DNA of 15,620 nucleotides from Tannerellaceae bacterium (lineage in GTDB: Bacteria; Bacteroidota; Bacteroidia; Bacteroidales; Tannerellaceae): positions 1 to 15,620 of the forward strand of contig JAISRY010000096.1 in assembly GCA_031273385.1 (NCBI GenBank), written 5' to 3'. The first letter of the stretch is position 1. Each line of letters opens with the position of its first letter. Position numbers and translations under genes: made by a program. Shown piece after piece: positions 6,912-14,814 of this stretch. Below the pieces are notes generated by a model. It was not told where the DNA came from, searched no databases, and was given only the letters and a program-made list of their open reading frames with translations.

Positions 6912-7940
6912 TTTGGCCAGGTTGCCTTTGTGGTCGGTGGGCCATACGCTGCGGGGTTCTATGAATTCGTCGGCGGCGTCGGGGGGGGATATTTTTCCGT
7001 ATAGGACGGAGGCGGGGGGGCCGACGATGTGGGCGGATGTTAGTTTGAGGCCGGGGTGGGGGGAGTAGTAGATGAAGTCGATGCGGTCGCGTTCGTCGGC
7101 GTCGGGGACGCAGTGGAGGCTTTCGAGGCGTGCTGCCGTGTTGCCTGCCGGATAGGTGAAGCCGGGATGGGTGACGGCGTTGGGGTGGCATTGGCGGTAG
7201 GTGTCGATATAGCCGGCGGCCTGTAGCATCAGGGAAACGTCCCAGTCGACGACGGCTCCCCCGTGACAACGCATATCTTTTGTATCTTCCCGCCAGTCGA
7301 GGTGCGACGGCTCGTTGAAGTCGCCGCCGAGGATGACGATATGTCCTTTCGCCGTTTCGCGTTCGGCGTCTGCAAGGAAGCTGCGGGCGTATTCGTCGCG
7401 GAAACCGTCGCGGTTGACGGCCAGGATGGAGTCGGGATCGGTGACGGGCGCATCAATCTTCTTCCAGGTCATCGCGCTGGCGCCCCGCGGCAGGTAGCAG
7501 GCATAATGGAGGTGATCCATGTGGGCGGAATAGGCGGTAACGATCCGTCCGCTTACGTCCAGTTGCGCTTTCAAGAGGGGGCGGTGGCGCTCTTCGGTCG
7601 GGAGGAGAAGCGTGGTGTTGGCCAACGGGTATTTGGCGAGGATGCCGACTTGGGCGTTCTTGTCGTCGCCGAAGTAGGTTTTTCCCCGCTTCTTCAGTTC
7701 TTCGACGAGCCAGGGGACGAACGGGTGTTCGCTTCCGGCGTTCAGTTCACACAGGAGAACGATGTCGGGGTTTGTCTGGACGACGAGGTCGACTACTCCT
7801 TGCGGCGCGCCTTCCACGTTCGCGCCCTGTACCCAGAGGTTCAATTGCAGAACCGTCAGTTCCCTGTCCCGCTCATTTGAGCAGGATAGGGAAAAGAGGG
7901 TAAACAGTACCGTTAAAAACAGCAGTTTGTATACGTTCAT
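6888..7940 (-). CDS. Secreted lipoprotein of the endonuclease/exonuclease/phosphatase family
   Basis: From ATG at 7940 the protein has 350 residues. An in-frame TTG three codons upstream is a less likely start. Residues 1-20 form a lipoprotein signal ending FSLSC, with Cys20 as lipidation site followed by the acidic SNERDRE, so surface or periplasmic anchoring is expected. The EEP fold motifs are complete: QLN (32-34), CELN with Glu65, AHMDH with His140, GGDFN with Asp207 and Asn209, RIDFIYY with Asp288, and TDHKG with Asp336 and His337. This indicates an active metal-dependent phosphodiesterase or phosphomonoesterase. The substrate (nucleic acid, phospholipid or phospho-sugar) is unresolved. 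It follows susD by 21 bp and is the only enzyme in the Sus-type operon, so it probably processes the imported ligand. The C-terminal FELRIES and TGA stop lie in the outer arm of the inverted-repeat element. Confidence 0.88.
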   Translation of the reverse strand: MNVYKLLFLTVLFTLFSLSCSNERDRELTVLQLNLWVQGANVEGAPQGVVDLVVQTNPDIVLLCELNAGSEHPFVPWLVEELKKRGKTYFGDDKNAQVGILAKYPLANTTLLLPTEERHRPLLKAQLDVSGRIVTAYSAHMDHLHYACYLPRGASAMTWKKIDAPVTDPDSILAVNRDGFRDEYARSFLADAERETAKGHIVILGGDFNEPSHLDWREDTKDMRCHGGAVVDWDVSLMLQAAGYIDTYRQCHPNAVTHPGFTYPAGNTAARLESLHCVPDADERDRIDFIYYSPHPGLKLTSAHIVGPPASVLYGKISPPDAADEFIEPRSVWPTDHKGNLAKFELRIES

Positions 7941-7961
7941 ATTATTCAATAGATGATTTGC

Positions 7962-9497
7962 CTACTTTAAAATCCACATCAGTTCGTTCACGTCGTCGTT
8001 CCCTCCGAACTGGCGTTGTACGGCTTCTTCCACGTTTTCGCGGTTGTAGTCGTATTCGCGTTGTTCGTACATCCAGCGCATGGGCATTTTGTCGGGGACG
8101 GTATTGAGGTTGGTTTCCGGATTGATGGGCAGCGCCGGATAGCCGGTGCGCCGGTACTCGTAATAGTTGTCCCAGGTGTAGTGCATGAAATTGGCGAGGT
8201 ACTTTTGTGTGATGATCTTGTTGAGATCGCTTTCAAAGGAGCTTTCGCTTTTGCCGAGCTGGATCGCGGGGCTGGCGAGGAACGCCTGGATATAGTCGCC
8301 GGTGATGGGGCGTCCGTGATGGTAGGCCTCGTCGTTCGGCGTATTGTCGGTGGTAAACTTCATACTGGCTTCGATGGCTTTATGGTAATACACCGTCGGG
8401 TCTTCGTTGATCCACTTGCGGAGGCAGGCTTCGGCGAGGATGAAGTTCTGTTCGGCATAACCCAGGCGGACGGTCGGTTCGCCGGTTTCGAGTTGGGTGT
8501 AGCGCGTGTTGATATTGGACAGTTCGCCTGCGGTAAAGAGGCTGCCGATATCGCCAAAGGAGCGCGACGGGTCGATGCCGACGTAGGCGTCCCAGTCGTC
8601 CGCCGCTACGCCGGCGGCCGTTTTCGCGGTTGCCGGTTGTGCGTAGTAGAAGAGCCGGTAATCATTGTACTTTTTCAGCGTGTCGATCACCATGGTGGTC
8701 ACCATCGGATAGGGGACGAAACGGTTTTTCGTCACGTTCACCGGATGGATTTGCGAAGCCTTTGTGCCGTAGACCAGCTGGAAGTTGTCGCCGTTGGAGG
8801 CAAAGAGGGAACGACTGCCGACGAGTTGTGCAAAGCGCTGCTTGACGTTCAGGTCGGTGTCGGACTCTTTTTTCGACAGGTTGATGAGTACTTTCAGGTG
8901 GAGGGCGGTCGTTGCCTTTTTCCACTGCTCCAAATTCCCATCGTATATGATATCCCCGTCAAACGCCCGGGTAGCGTTGGAGAAATGGGTGTAGGCGGCT
9001 TCCAGGTCGGCAAGGATATTGAGCATCACCTCTTTCTGGGTATCGTATTTGGGCTTGGTCACGCCCTCTTCCCCTTTCAGGGCATCGCTGTAGGGGATGT
9101 CGCCCAGGTCGAGCGAGGTGTTGAAGAGGCGGAACGCCTTGATGAACAAAGCCAGCCCCTCGTAGGCATCCTTATCTATATCGGCAGCCAGCTCAACCAT
9201 TTTCAGGCAGTTTGTCAGGCCGGTGTAGATATTCAGGCCGGTTCTGCCGAAGCGGTTGTATTGATTCGCTTCCATCACTTCTCCCCATGCGATATGTTTG
9301 CTTACGAGCATATCATAGAAATAACCTTTGTTATCGGATTTACCGACCGTTGCTTTGATCTGCCCCGTCGCTAACATGGCGGAGGTGGAAGAGGTCGGGT
9401 TGTCGGGGTTGGTATTGATCGCGTCGAAATTGCTACACCCTCCGCATACCAGCAGGAAGAGGGCAAGGATTGTGCAATGATAATATATTCTTTTCAT
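7962..9497 (-). CDS. SusD/RagB-like nutrient-binding outer-membrane lipoprotein
   Basis: A 511-residue lipoprotein with signal peptide MKRIYYHCTILALFLLVCGGC; Cys21 is the lipidation site. The mature start, CSNFDAINTNPDNPT, is typical of SusD-like families, most like the SusD_2-type group. Helical TPR-like segments follow, for example ALFIKAFRLFNTSLDLGDIPYSDAL near residue 120. The C-terminal part (KYLANFMHYTWDNYYEYRRTGYPALPINPETN, then DKMPMRWMYEQREYDYNRENVEEA) is the characteristic conserved end of these proteins. SusD caps the SusC channel on the cell surface and captures substrate. The ligand cannot be inferred from sequence. The start is 12 bp after the susC stop, the normal susCD arrangement, and the phosphoesterase gene follows after 21 bp. 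Confidence 0.95.
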   Translation of the reverse strand: MKRIYYHCTILALFLLVCGGCSNFDAINTNPDNPTSSTSAMLATGQIKATVGKSDNKGYFYDMLVSKHIAWGEVMEANQYNRFGRTGLNIYTGLTNCLKMVELAADIDKDAYEGLALFIKAFRLFNTSLDLGDIPYSDALKGEEGVTKPKYDTQKEVMLNILADLEAAYTHFSNATRAFDGDIIYDGNLEQWKKATTALHLKVLINLSKKESDTDLNVKQRFAQLVGSRSLFASNGDNFQLVYGTKASQIHPVNVTKNRFVPYPMVTTMVIDTLKKYNDYRLFYYAQPATAKTAAGVAADDWDAYVGIDPSRSFGDIGSLFTAGELSNINTRYTQLETGEPTVRLGYAEQNFILAEACLRKWINEDPTVYYHKAIEASMKFTTDNTPNDEAYHHGRPITGDYIQAFLASPAIQLGKSESSFESDLNKIITQKYLANFMHYTWDNYYEYRRTGYPALPINPETNLNTVPDKMPMRWMYEQREYDYNRENVEEAVQRQFGGNDDVNELMWILK

Positions 9498-9509
9498 GTC
9501 TGTACTGTA

Positions 9510-12500
9510 TTAAAAGTTTAACTTGAGATTCACACCGACGTACCGTATGGAGGGGGAATTGATATTCTCCGTATCGACATCCGGGTCGGAGAAGCGGAAG
9601 TCTTTCGTCCATATCAGCAGGTTTTGCCCGACGAGCGAAATCTCCGCCCCTTTTATCCTTAGCGACTGGCACAGGCTCGGCGGCAGGGCGTAGCCGAGCG
9701 ACAGTTCCCGCAGCTTGAAGAAGGTTTTATTCCGGAAGTAGCTCAATGGCCGGGTGTGGTTATCGTCCGTCACCCACCGGATGTATGTTTCGTACGATAC
9801 GGGGATGTCGTTGGGCGCAAAGACGCGCGTATCTTCGAGTATATTCCCGTCAAGGTCATACGTGACATCTCCTGAAACGATCTTCACGCCGGGCCCGATG
9901 AAATTGGTCAGGCCGTCTACCACTTCGTCGTAACGCCACTGGTTGTCCGAGTCGATATGCCTGCCGGAGTGCCAGAGGCGCGAGTCGATGTAGTCGAACA
10001 TGATTCCGCCCGTTCTCCCGTCTAAAGAGATATTGAGGTGGAGATTTTTGTACCTGAGGGTATTTGTCCATCCCCATACCCAATCGGGATTGGAGCTTCC
10101 CGCCAATGTCGGGTAGTCGCTTTTCCTTGGCCATCCGTTGTAATTGATCAGGTTTCCGTCCGGGTCTTTTTCCAAATCGTATACCTCTACCCACCACCAG
10201 TCTGCACCGGCCGTTAGCCATGGCTTCTTAGTCGAATACATGTCGTCGAGCTTGTGGTAATAGTAGCGGTCTAATGCCCAGTTAAAGGTGGAGTTCCAGG
10301 TAAAGTCCTTGCCTTTGAAGACGTCGCCGCCCAGCGTAAATTCCACGCCCCGGCTCAACTGCTGTTCGCCGAAGTTGATCAGTGTGGATTCAAAGCCGCT
10401 GGCATAACTCATGCTGGCGTTCCGCTGTAGGTCGTACGACAGCTTGTTGTAATAGGCTACGTCGAACTTCAAGCGGTTGTTGAAGAAACGGAAATCCATC
10501 CCGATCTCGTATCCTTTGGACGAGCGCGGTTTGAGAGAGACGTCGCGTATGGAGCCAGGGTAAAAGGTCGCCGTCATATCTCCCCAATAGTTGCGGGATA
10601 CGGAATAGGACTGGTTGATATCATAGACGCCGGCCGGGTATTTGGTTTGAGTCCACGAGCCGCGTACTTTCCAGAAATTGAACACTTCGGGCAGGGGAAT
10701 AAATTCCGACAGGACGAGGCTTCCCGATACTGACGGGTAGAAATAGGATCGTTCGGATTCGGCGAGGGTCGATACCCAGTCGTTTCTTCCCGTCACTTCA
10801 AGGAAGAGCAGGTTTTTCCATGACCCGCCGACCTTCCCGTACAGACTGTTTGTCTGTTGTTTGACAACGGAGGAGGAGGTTGTGGCCGGGTCGATGGAGG
10901 CGTTGAGGGAGTAAAAGCCCGGCAGGTTCAATCCGTTGCTGGTCGAGGAAATATGTTCGTTGTTTTCGCGGAAATAGATAGAGCCTCCCAGGAAACCGTT
11001 TACATTAAAGTCTCCCCACTTTTTATCCGCCATCAACAACAGGTCGTCGTTCGTACTGTAACCGGAGAGATCCGTCAGTTGATACTGCCCTTTCAGGTTA
11101 TTTCTCGTACTGATCGGGCTTTTCGCCTCTGTCCGGCTGCGGTAGGAGTCCAGCCCGACACGCGCCAGTACCTTTAGCCATCCGGTGAGATCGTAGGTAA
11201 GGTTGAAATAACTGTTCGTCAGGTCGTAATGGTTTCCGTTCGTTTTTGCGTTAGCGAGGAAGTAGGGGTTGTCGTACCAGTATTCGTCCATCCAGTTTTG
11301 TTCGGAATGTTCTTTCCCGGCTCTCCAATAGTTCTTATAATCGCGGAGGTCATATTCTGCGCCCGTCCAGATCAGCAGGTTGTAGAGGAAGCCCCCTGTG
11401 CCGTACCCCGTGCCGAGATCGTTGGAATAAAAGCTCTTATTGTAGGTGACTCCCGCGTCGAGGTGGAATTTGTTCCAATCCATTTCACCGCCTACGGAGA
11501 AGGTTACTTTTTGCTGGTCGGTATTGGGATACTGTCCCTTGTTATAGACATGGTTTAACGACGTGCGGACGCTTCCGTACTTGCCTTTCTGTGCGATACT
11601 AATGTGATTATTGGTAACGAGCGCCTGTTCGAGGAAATTTGTAAAATTATCTTTCCCGGCAGACGTGAGCGGCATCTCTCTCCATTCGTAGGTATAGGGG
11701 TCGTACTGCACTGCCGTACGGCCGATGTCGAGCTTGTCGCCCCAGACGTAGTCGCCCGCGCCATACCGTCCGTTGCCTCCCGAACTGTAGGCGGTCTGTA
11801 CTTCGGGTATCTTGAGGAAACCGGCATGGAACATGGTGTTGCTGTTGACGGTAATGTCGAGCCCCTCTTTCGATGCCTTCTTGGTGGTTACCATAATTGC
11901 GCCGTCGCCGCCGCGTGAGCCGTAGAGCGCCGAGGCGGTAGAGCCTTTCAGGACGTTGACGGATTCGATATCGTCGGCGGGTATGTCATTTAGCCCGACA
12001 TTGTAGTGCGGCACGCCGTCGACGACAAGCAGTGGCGTGCTGCCGCGTAGCGTCAATTCCGGCGTGGCGGCAAACTCTGTGCTGTTCTTGATGTTCAGCC
12101 CGGCGATCTTGCCGGTGAGCGAAGTGGCTACGTTGGCGCCCTTGACGGAAGCGATCTGTTCGCCGCTTACTTTCTGTACGGCATATCCCAACGCCTTTTC
12201 TTCGCGCCGTATACCGAGGGCGGTGACCACTACTTCGGAGATGATCCGGACATCTTCCTTGAGCTGGATATTGATCACGATGTTGTTTCCGATATTGATC
12301 TCCTGCGTGATGTATCCGATATAGGAGACGACGATGGTGGAATTGGGCGAAAGCTCGAGGTCGAACTCGCCGTCCATGCCGGCTATTGTGCCGTTGGCGC
12401 GGCTGTTCTTCTCGATGATGTTAGCTCCGGTCACCGGTTCGCCCGCCTCGTCGACAATGACGCCCGTCACTTTACGGGGGCCGCCGGCGACGGGCGTTTC

Positions 12501-12845
12501 GGGCGTGCGCGCCTGGTTGCTGATGGTGATCGTGTTGTTCTCGCGGCTAAAATTCAGCTGTGTCTGCCGCGTGATGGCGGCCAGGACGGTGTTGAGCGGC
12601 GTGGCGGAGAAATTGAGCGTCACGCGCTGTCCGGCGACGACCTGCTCACTGTAAAAGAACTTCAGCCCCGTTTGTTCGCCGAGGGAGGCGATCACCTTTT
12701 CCAACGGTTGGTTTTGCACATTGATCGTGACATTCCCTGAGGCAGACGGCTGGGCGGCCATGAGTTGCACGCCGCAGACCATTAAAAAAACGAAAAAAGC
12801 ATAACGGTACTTTTCCGCGTCCATTATTCGCTTGATAATATTCAT
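9510..12845 (-). CDS. SusC/RagA-family TonB-dependent transporter with STN signalling domain
   Basis: The 1111-residue protein has a signal peptide ending near AA-Q32. A secretin/TonB N-terminal (STN) domain spans about 37-110, a carboxypeptidase-regulatory-like beta domain about 125-196, and a TonB-box-like EVVVTALG about 204-211. The plug domain (about 220-325) contains LLVVDGVPH, DDIESVNVLKGSTASALYGSRGGDGAI. A 22-strand-type barrel ends in NF at the C-terminus, the usual aromatic outer-membrane signal. It imports a ligand captured by SusD using TonB energy. The STN domain marks it as a transducer-type transporter that signals to a FecR anti-sigma factor, and the FecR and sigma genes lie just upstream. 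A second ATG eight codons in (MDAEKYR) is an alternative start. Length is normal for the family; no frameshift was noticed. Confidence 0.95.
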   Translation of the reverse strand: MNIIKRIMDAEKYRYAFFVFLMVCGVQLMAAQPSASGNVTINVQNQPLEKVIASLGEQTGLKFFYSEQVVAGQRVTLNFSATPLNTVLAAITRQTQLNFSRENNTITISNQARTPETPVAGGPRKVTGVIVDEAGEPVTGANIIEKNSRANGTIAGMDGEFDLELSPNSTIVVSYIGYITQEINIGNNIVINIQLKEDVRIISEVVVTALGIRREEKALGYAVQKVSGEQIASVKGANVATSLTGKIAGLNIKNSTEFAATPELTLRGSTPLLVVDGVPHYNVGLNDIPADDIESVNVLKGSTASALYGSRGGDGAIMVTTKKASKEGLDITVNSNTMFHAGFLKIPEVQTAYSSGGNGRYGAGDYVWGDKLDIGRTAVQYDPYTYEWREMPLTSAGKDNFTNFLEQALVTNNHISIAQKGKYGSVRTSLNHVYNKGQYPNTDQQKVTFSVGGEMDWNKFHLDAGVTYNKSFYSNDLGTGYGTGGFLYNLLIWTGAEYDLRDYKNYWRAGKEHSEQNWMDEYWYDNPYFLANAKTNGNHYDLTNSYFNLTYDLTGWLKVLARVGLDSYRSRTEAKSPISTRNNLKGQYQLTDLSGYSTNDDLLLMADKKWGDFNVNGFLGGSIYFRENNEHISSTSNGLNLPGFYSLNASIDPATTSSSVVKQQTNSLYGKVGGSWKNLLFLEVTGRNDWVSTLAESERSYFYPSVSGSLVLSEFIPLPEVFNFWKVRGSWTQTKYPAGVYDINQSYSVSRNYWGDMTATFYPGSIRDVSLKPRSSKGYEIGMDFRFFNNRLKFDVAYYNKLSYDLQRNASMSYASGFESTLINFGEQQLSRGVEFTLGGDVFKGKDFTWNSTFNWALDRYYYHKLDDMYSTKKPWLTAGADWWWVEVYDLEKDPDGNLINYNGWPRKSDYPTLAGSSNPDWVWGWTNTLRYKNLHLNISLDGRTGGIMFDYIDSRLWHSGRHIDSDNQWRYDEVVDGLTNFIGPGVKIVSGDVTYDLDGNILEDTRVFAPNDIPVSYETYIRWVTDDNHTRPLSYFRNKTFFKLRELSLGYALPPSLCQSLRIKGAEISLVGQNLLIWTKDFRFSDPDVDTENINSPSIRYVGVNLKLNF

Positions 12846-12893
12846 ATATTTGTAATTTAAGGAGTTGTTTGTACTTAATTAGAAGCAACTGCG

Positions 12894-12926
12894 TTCAATA
12901 CAAAGTGTCGAGCTTGGTGTATTGAA
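12894..12926 (-). promoter_or_regulatory. Inverted repeat in the susC leader
   Basis: TTCAATACA (12894-12902) and TGTATTGAA (12918-12926) are a perfect 9-bp inverted repeat. Allowing a 2-nt bulge, three more pairs (AAG/CTT) extend the stem, leaving a 7-nt loop. It ends 48 nt before the susC start. No T-tract follows on the - strand, so it is not a standard terminator. It could be an operator or an RNA structure in the susC leader. The rest of the 190-bp gap between fecR and susC holds no TAnnTTTG element on the - strand, consistent with use of the operon's own ECF sigma factor. Confidence 0.4.
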
Positions 12927-13035
12927 ACTATTTGAGGTAGGGGGGATCGGTATCCGGTCTTCCCTACGTTTTTTCCGGTTTGTTAGGAGGTGTCTTTCAT
13001 ATTGGGTACTTTTTAAGGGTGTTAAACATGATCGG

Positions 13036-14034
13036 TTATTCGTATAGGACAATGCTGTCCGCCTCTTTCCGGTAGTTGATGCCGGTCGTATAGTAAATAG
13101 AATTCAAGACGGCTTCGAGCGTTTTGTTGTCGTGCTCTCCGGAGATGTATTCGTTGTGCGCCTTTCCTTTTTGGAAGGTGATGGCGCAATCGTAGCGCCG
13201 CGACAGCTCGTTGACGACGCTTTGGATCGGCGTCTTGTTGAAGTATAATCCGCCGGAGATCCACGACTTGACGGATGCCGTATTCTCCCGTTTCTTATGG
13301 ATCTCGAGTGTCGTCTTGTCCAGCCAAAACTGTTCCCCGGGCGACACCTGCATCATGGCCTCCCCGGTCTCCACTTGCACCTTTCCCTTTTCGACCGTAA
13401 CGGAAATAAACTCGTCCTCTTCGTGCGCCTTGACGTTAAATGCCGTCCCGATCACCCGTATGACGGCATACCGCGTCTCTACGATAAATGGCTTATGCTT
13501 GTCGCGCGCCACATCGAAAAAAGCCTCCCCGTCGAGGCGGATCGTGCGGCTCTCCCTGTCGAACCGTTCGGGGTAGGCCAGCGAGGTGCCGGCATTGAGG
13601 ACGACGCGCGTCCCGTCCGCCAGTATTTTCTGCTCCTGCCTGCCCTTTTCCACCCTCGTTTCGGTATAAGGCAACTCTTGCTCCGCTTCCCCCGATGGGG
13701 AATAGAGAAGATAAAGCCCTGCGCCGGCAAGGAGAAGAAGGAAGACGGCGGCATACCGAAGGAGAGAGGGGAGGCGGAGGGTTTTCCTTTTCACAGGCGC
13801 CGCTGCCGGCTTCAGCCATTGCTGCATCTCCGCCTGCGAAAGGGAGCGGTCGTCCCCGCTGTCGGGGGTTTCCAACGCGTCGCTCCATACCTTGTCCATC
13901 ATCTCTTCTACCGCGCGTCGGACGTCGTCATCCTCTTTGACGCCGTCAAAGAGGGCGTGCGCGTCGGCCTCGCTATATACATTATATATATAGCGCGCGA
14001 CCATCCGGCGGGTATTTTCTTTCGACTTCGACAT
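13036..14034 (-). CDS. FecR family anti-sigma factor
   Basis: A 332-residue single-pass inner-membrane protein. Residues 1-80 are a cytoplasmic anti-sigma region with conserved W50 and W73. A hydrophobic helix spans about 91-111 (LLRYAAVFLLLLAGAGLYLLY). A periplasmic FecR domain covers about 127-235 (LADGTRVVLNAGTSLAYP, then RLDGEAFFDVA, then VIGTAFNVKA). A C-terminal DUF4974-like domain (about 262-331, GGLYFNKTPIQSVVNELSRRY) resembles STN and likely contacts the SusC signalling domain. In the known model it holds the ECF sigma factor inactive, or assists it, until the transporter signals. It lies 75 bp after the sigma gene and 190 bp before susC, the standard order. The start is ATG at 14034; there is no clear Shine-Dalgarno. 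Confidence 0.93.
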   Translation of the reverse strand: MSKSKENTRRMVARYIYNVYSEADAHALFDGVKEDDDVRRAVEEMMDKVWSDALETPDSGDDRSLSQAEMQQWLKPAAAPVKRKTLRLPSLLRYAAVFLLLLAGAGLYLLYSPSGEAEQELPYTETRVEKGRQEQKILADGTRVVLNAGTSLAYPERFDRESRTIRLDGEAFFDVARDKHKPFIVETRYAVIRVIGTAFNVKAHEEDEFISVTVEKGKVQVETGEAMMQVSPGEQFWLDKTTLEIHKKRENTASVKSWISGGLYFNKTPIQSVVNELSRRYDCAITFQKGKAHNEYISGEHDNKTLEAVLNSIYYTTGINYRKEADSIVLYE

Positions 14035-14059
14035 ACGTTTCTTTTCTCTTCGTATATAT

Positions 14060-14068
14060 AATACAAAG
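14060..14068 (-). promoter_or_regulatory. CTTTGTATT motif upstream of fecR, also upstream of susC
   Basis: On the - strand CTTTGTATT lies 25 nt before the fecR start. An identical 9-mer lies at 12897-12905, 51 nt before susC, inside the inverted repeat there. Both are on the coding strand of the sigma/FecR/Sus operon. They are candidates for a shared promoter element, but two occurrences is thin evidence and the spacing to the start codons differs. Confidence 0.25.
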
Positions 14069-14109
14069 GAAAAGGGGGAAGCTGGGATATGTTTAACGAT
14101 TTTTATGCA

Positions 14110-14667
14110 TTATCTCGCATATTTGGTGAAATAGGCGCGGATTACCTTTAGCGCGTCGGAGATATGTTGCTGGACGGTATAGACGGAGATACCGAGCTGG
14201 GCGGCTATTTCGCGGTGCGTTTTCAGCTCTTTGCGGCTCATTTCGAATACGCGCCTCTGCTGCTTTGTTAGCGCGGCGACGGCCTTTTCGAGCAGCAGCT
14301 CCATATCGGCGGAGAGGAGGGCTTCGTCGGTGTCGTCGGCGACGGGGAGGGCGTTGGCGAGGATGGCCTTTTTCATCTCCTGTTCGCGGTCGATCCCGGC
14401 GAGGAGATTCAATATCCTGTTGCGGACGATCGTATAGATATAGGGGGCAAAGGGAGCGTCGGGGTTGAGGAAACGCCGGTTTTGCCAAACGGAGAGGAAA
14501 GCGTCCTGGAGAACGTCCTTCGCCGCATCGTGGGATTTCAGAAACTGCATGGAGAAATAGATCAGCCTGTTCTTATACAATGCATATAATTCACAAAAAG
14601 CCGACTCGTCGTCTCCCAATACGCCAGCAATGAGTTCCCGCTCCAATTTCTGATCCGTCTTGTGCAT
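14110..14667 (-). CDS. ECF-type RNA polymerase sigma-70 factor
   Basis: A sigma factor of about 185 residues from ATG at 14667; an ATG at 14685 would add six residues (MTIFAA). Region 2 is clear: AFCELYALYKNRLIYFSMQFLKSHDAAKDVLQDAFLSVWQNR, followed by PYIYTIVRNRILN. After a linker rich in Asp and Leu, region 4 has LTKQQRRVFEMSRKELKTHREIAAQLGISVYTVQQHISDALK, a helix-turn-helix that would read the -35 region. It presumably directs transcription of susC, susD and the phosphoesterase, and is controlled by the FecR gene 75 bp downstream. I prefer the 14667 start because a perfect Bacteroides -7 box (TATATTTG) occupies the six codons between the two ATGs and would make the first one part of the promoter. 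The transcript might then be almost leaderless. Confidence 0.93.
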   Translation of the reverse strand: MHKTDQKLERELIAGVLGDDESAFCELYALYKNRLIYFSMQFLKSHDAAKDVLQDAFLSVWQNRRFLNPDAPFAPYIYTIVRNRILNLLAGIDREQEMKKAILANALPVADDTDEALLSADMELLLEKAVAALTKQQRRVFEMSRKELKTHREIAAQLGISVYTVQQHISDALKVIRAYFTKYAR

Positions 14668-14672
14668 AGCTG

Positions 14673-14680
14673 CAAATATA
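14673..14680 (-). promoter_or_regulatory. Bacteroides-type -7 promoter element for the sigma gene
   Basis: The - strand reads TATATTTG, a perfect TAnnTTTG. It lies five bases before the ATG at 14667. No TTTG box is seen at the expected 19-21 bp upstream; a CTTTGC occurs only 13 bp upstream. If used, the transcript would start at or next to the start codon. Confidence 0.45.
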
Positions 14681-14693
14681 GTCATTTTCTCCG

Positions 14694-14749
14694 CAAAGGC
14701 GGTATGTAAGAATCTTAAGAGGCGTAAGAATCTTAAGGGGCTTAAGGGG
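14694..14749. repeat. (CTTAAGNNN)5-type tandem repeat, copy 2
   Basis: After CAAAGGCG (14694-14701) come five units of 9 bp starting at 14705, 14714, 14723, 14732 and 14741. Their cores are TGTAAG, CTTAAG, CGTAAG, CTTAAG and CTTAAG. The first spacers are AAT then AGG, as in the copy at 6775-6826, and CAAAGGCG precedes both. The two copies are therefore homologous, differing by a 1-bp indel and point changes. Here the complementary right half of the inner inverted repeat is absent. It lies upstream of the sigma gene, directly behind its promoter. Confidence 0.8.
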
Positions 14750-14775
14750 ACTAATGATTATCTTACGGGGAACTC

Positions 14776-14806
14776 TTGTGCGGGTGCAATAGTTTTCTTA
14801 ATTTTG
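14776..14806 (+). promoter_or_regulatory. Promoter for the HU-like gene
   Basis: TAATTTTG (14799-14806) is a perfect TAnnTTTG -7 element. TTG at 14776-14778 is placed 20 bp upstream, close to the expected -33 box spacing. The predicted start, about 6-9 bp after the -7 box, is 14812-14815, exactly where the large palindrome begins. The resulting leader would be about 170 nt. Confidence 0.5.
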
Positions 14807-14814
14807 TCGGGACT

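Noticed and set aside
6741..7004. Short + strand frames crossing the nested repeat
   Set aside because: Their Leu-Lys-Arg and Gln-Leu-Ser-Thr repeats are translations of the 9-bp and 7-bp DNA repeats, then run antisense into the phosphoesterase gene.
7941..7949. TTG start for the phosphoesterase lipoprotein
   Set aside because: ATG at 7940 gives a compact lipoprotein signal peptide. The TTG would add only three residues and is a rarer start.
8016..9374. 452-codon open frame on the + strand
   Set aside because: It lies wholly antisense to susD, which has a signal peptide, lipobox and family motifs. The antisense product is low-complexity, rich in Val, Gly, Phe and Asp, as expected from a GC-rich complementary strand.
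13297..14061. 254-codon open frame on the + strand
   Set aside because: It is antisense to the FecR gene, whose domains are intact. Its product is Arg/Pro/Gly-rich without a recognisable fold.
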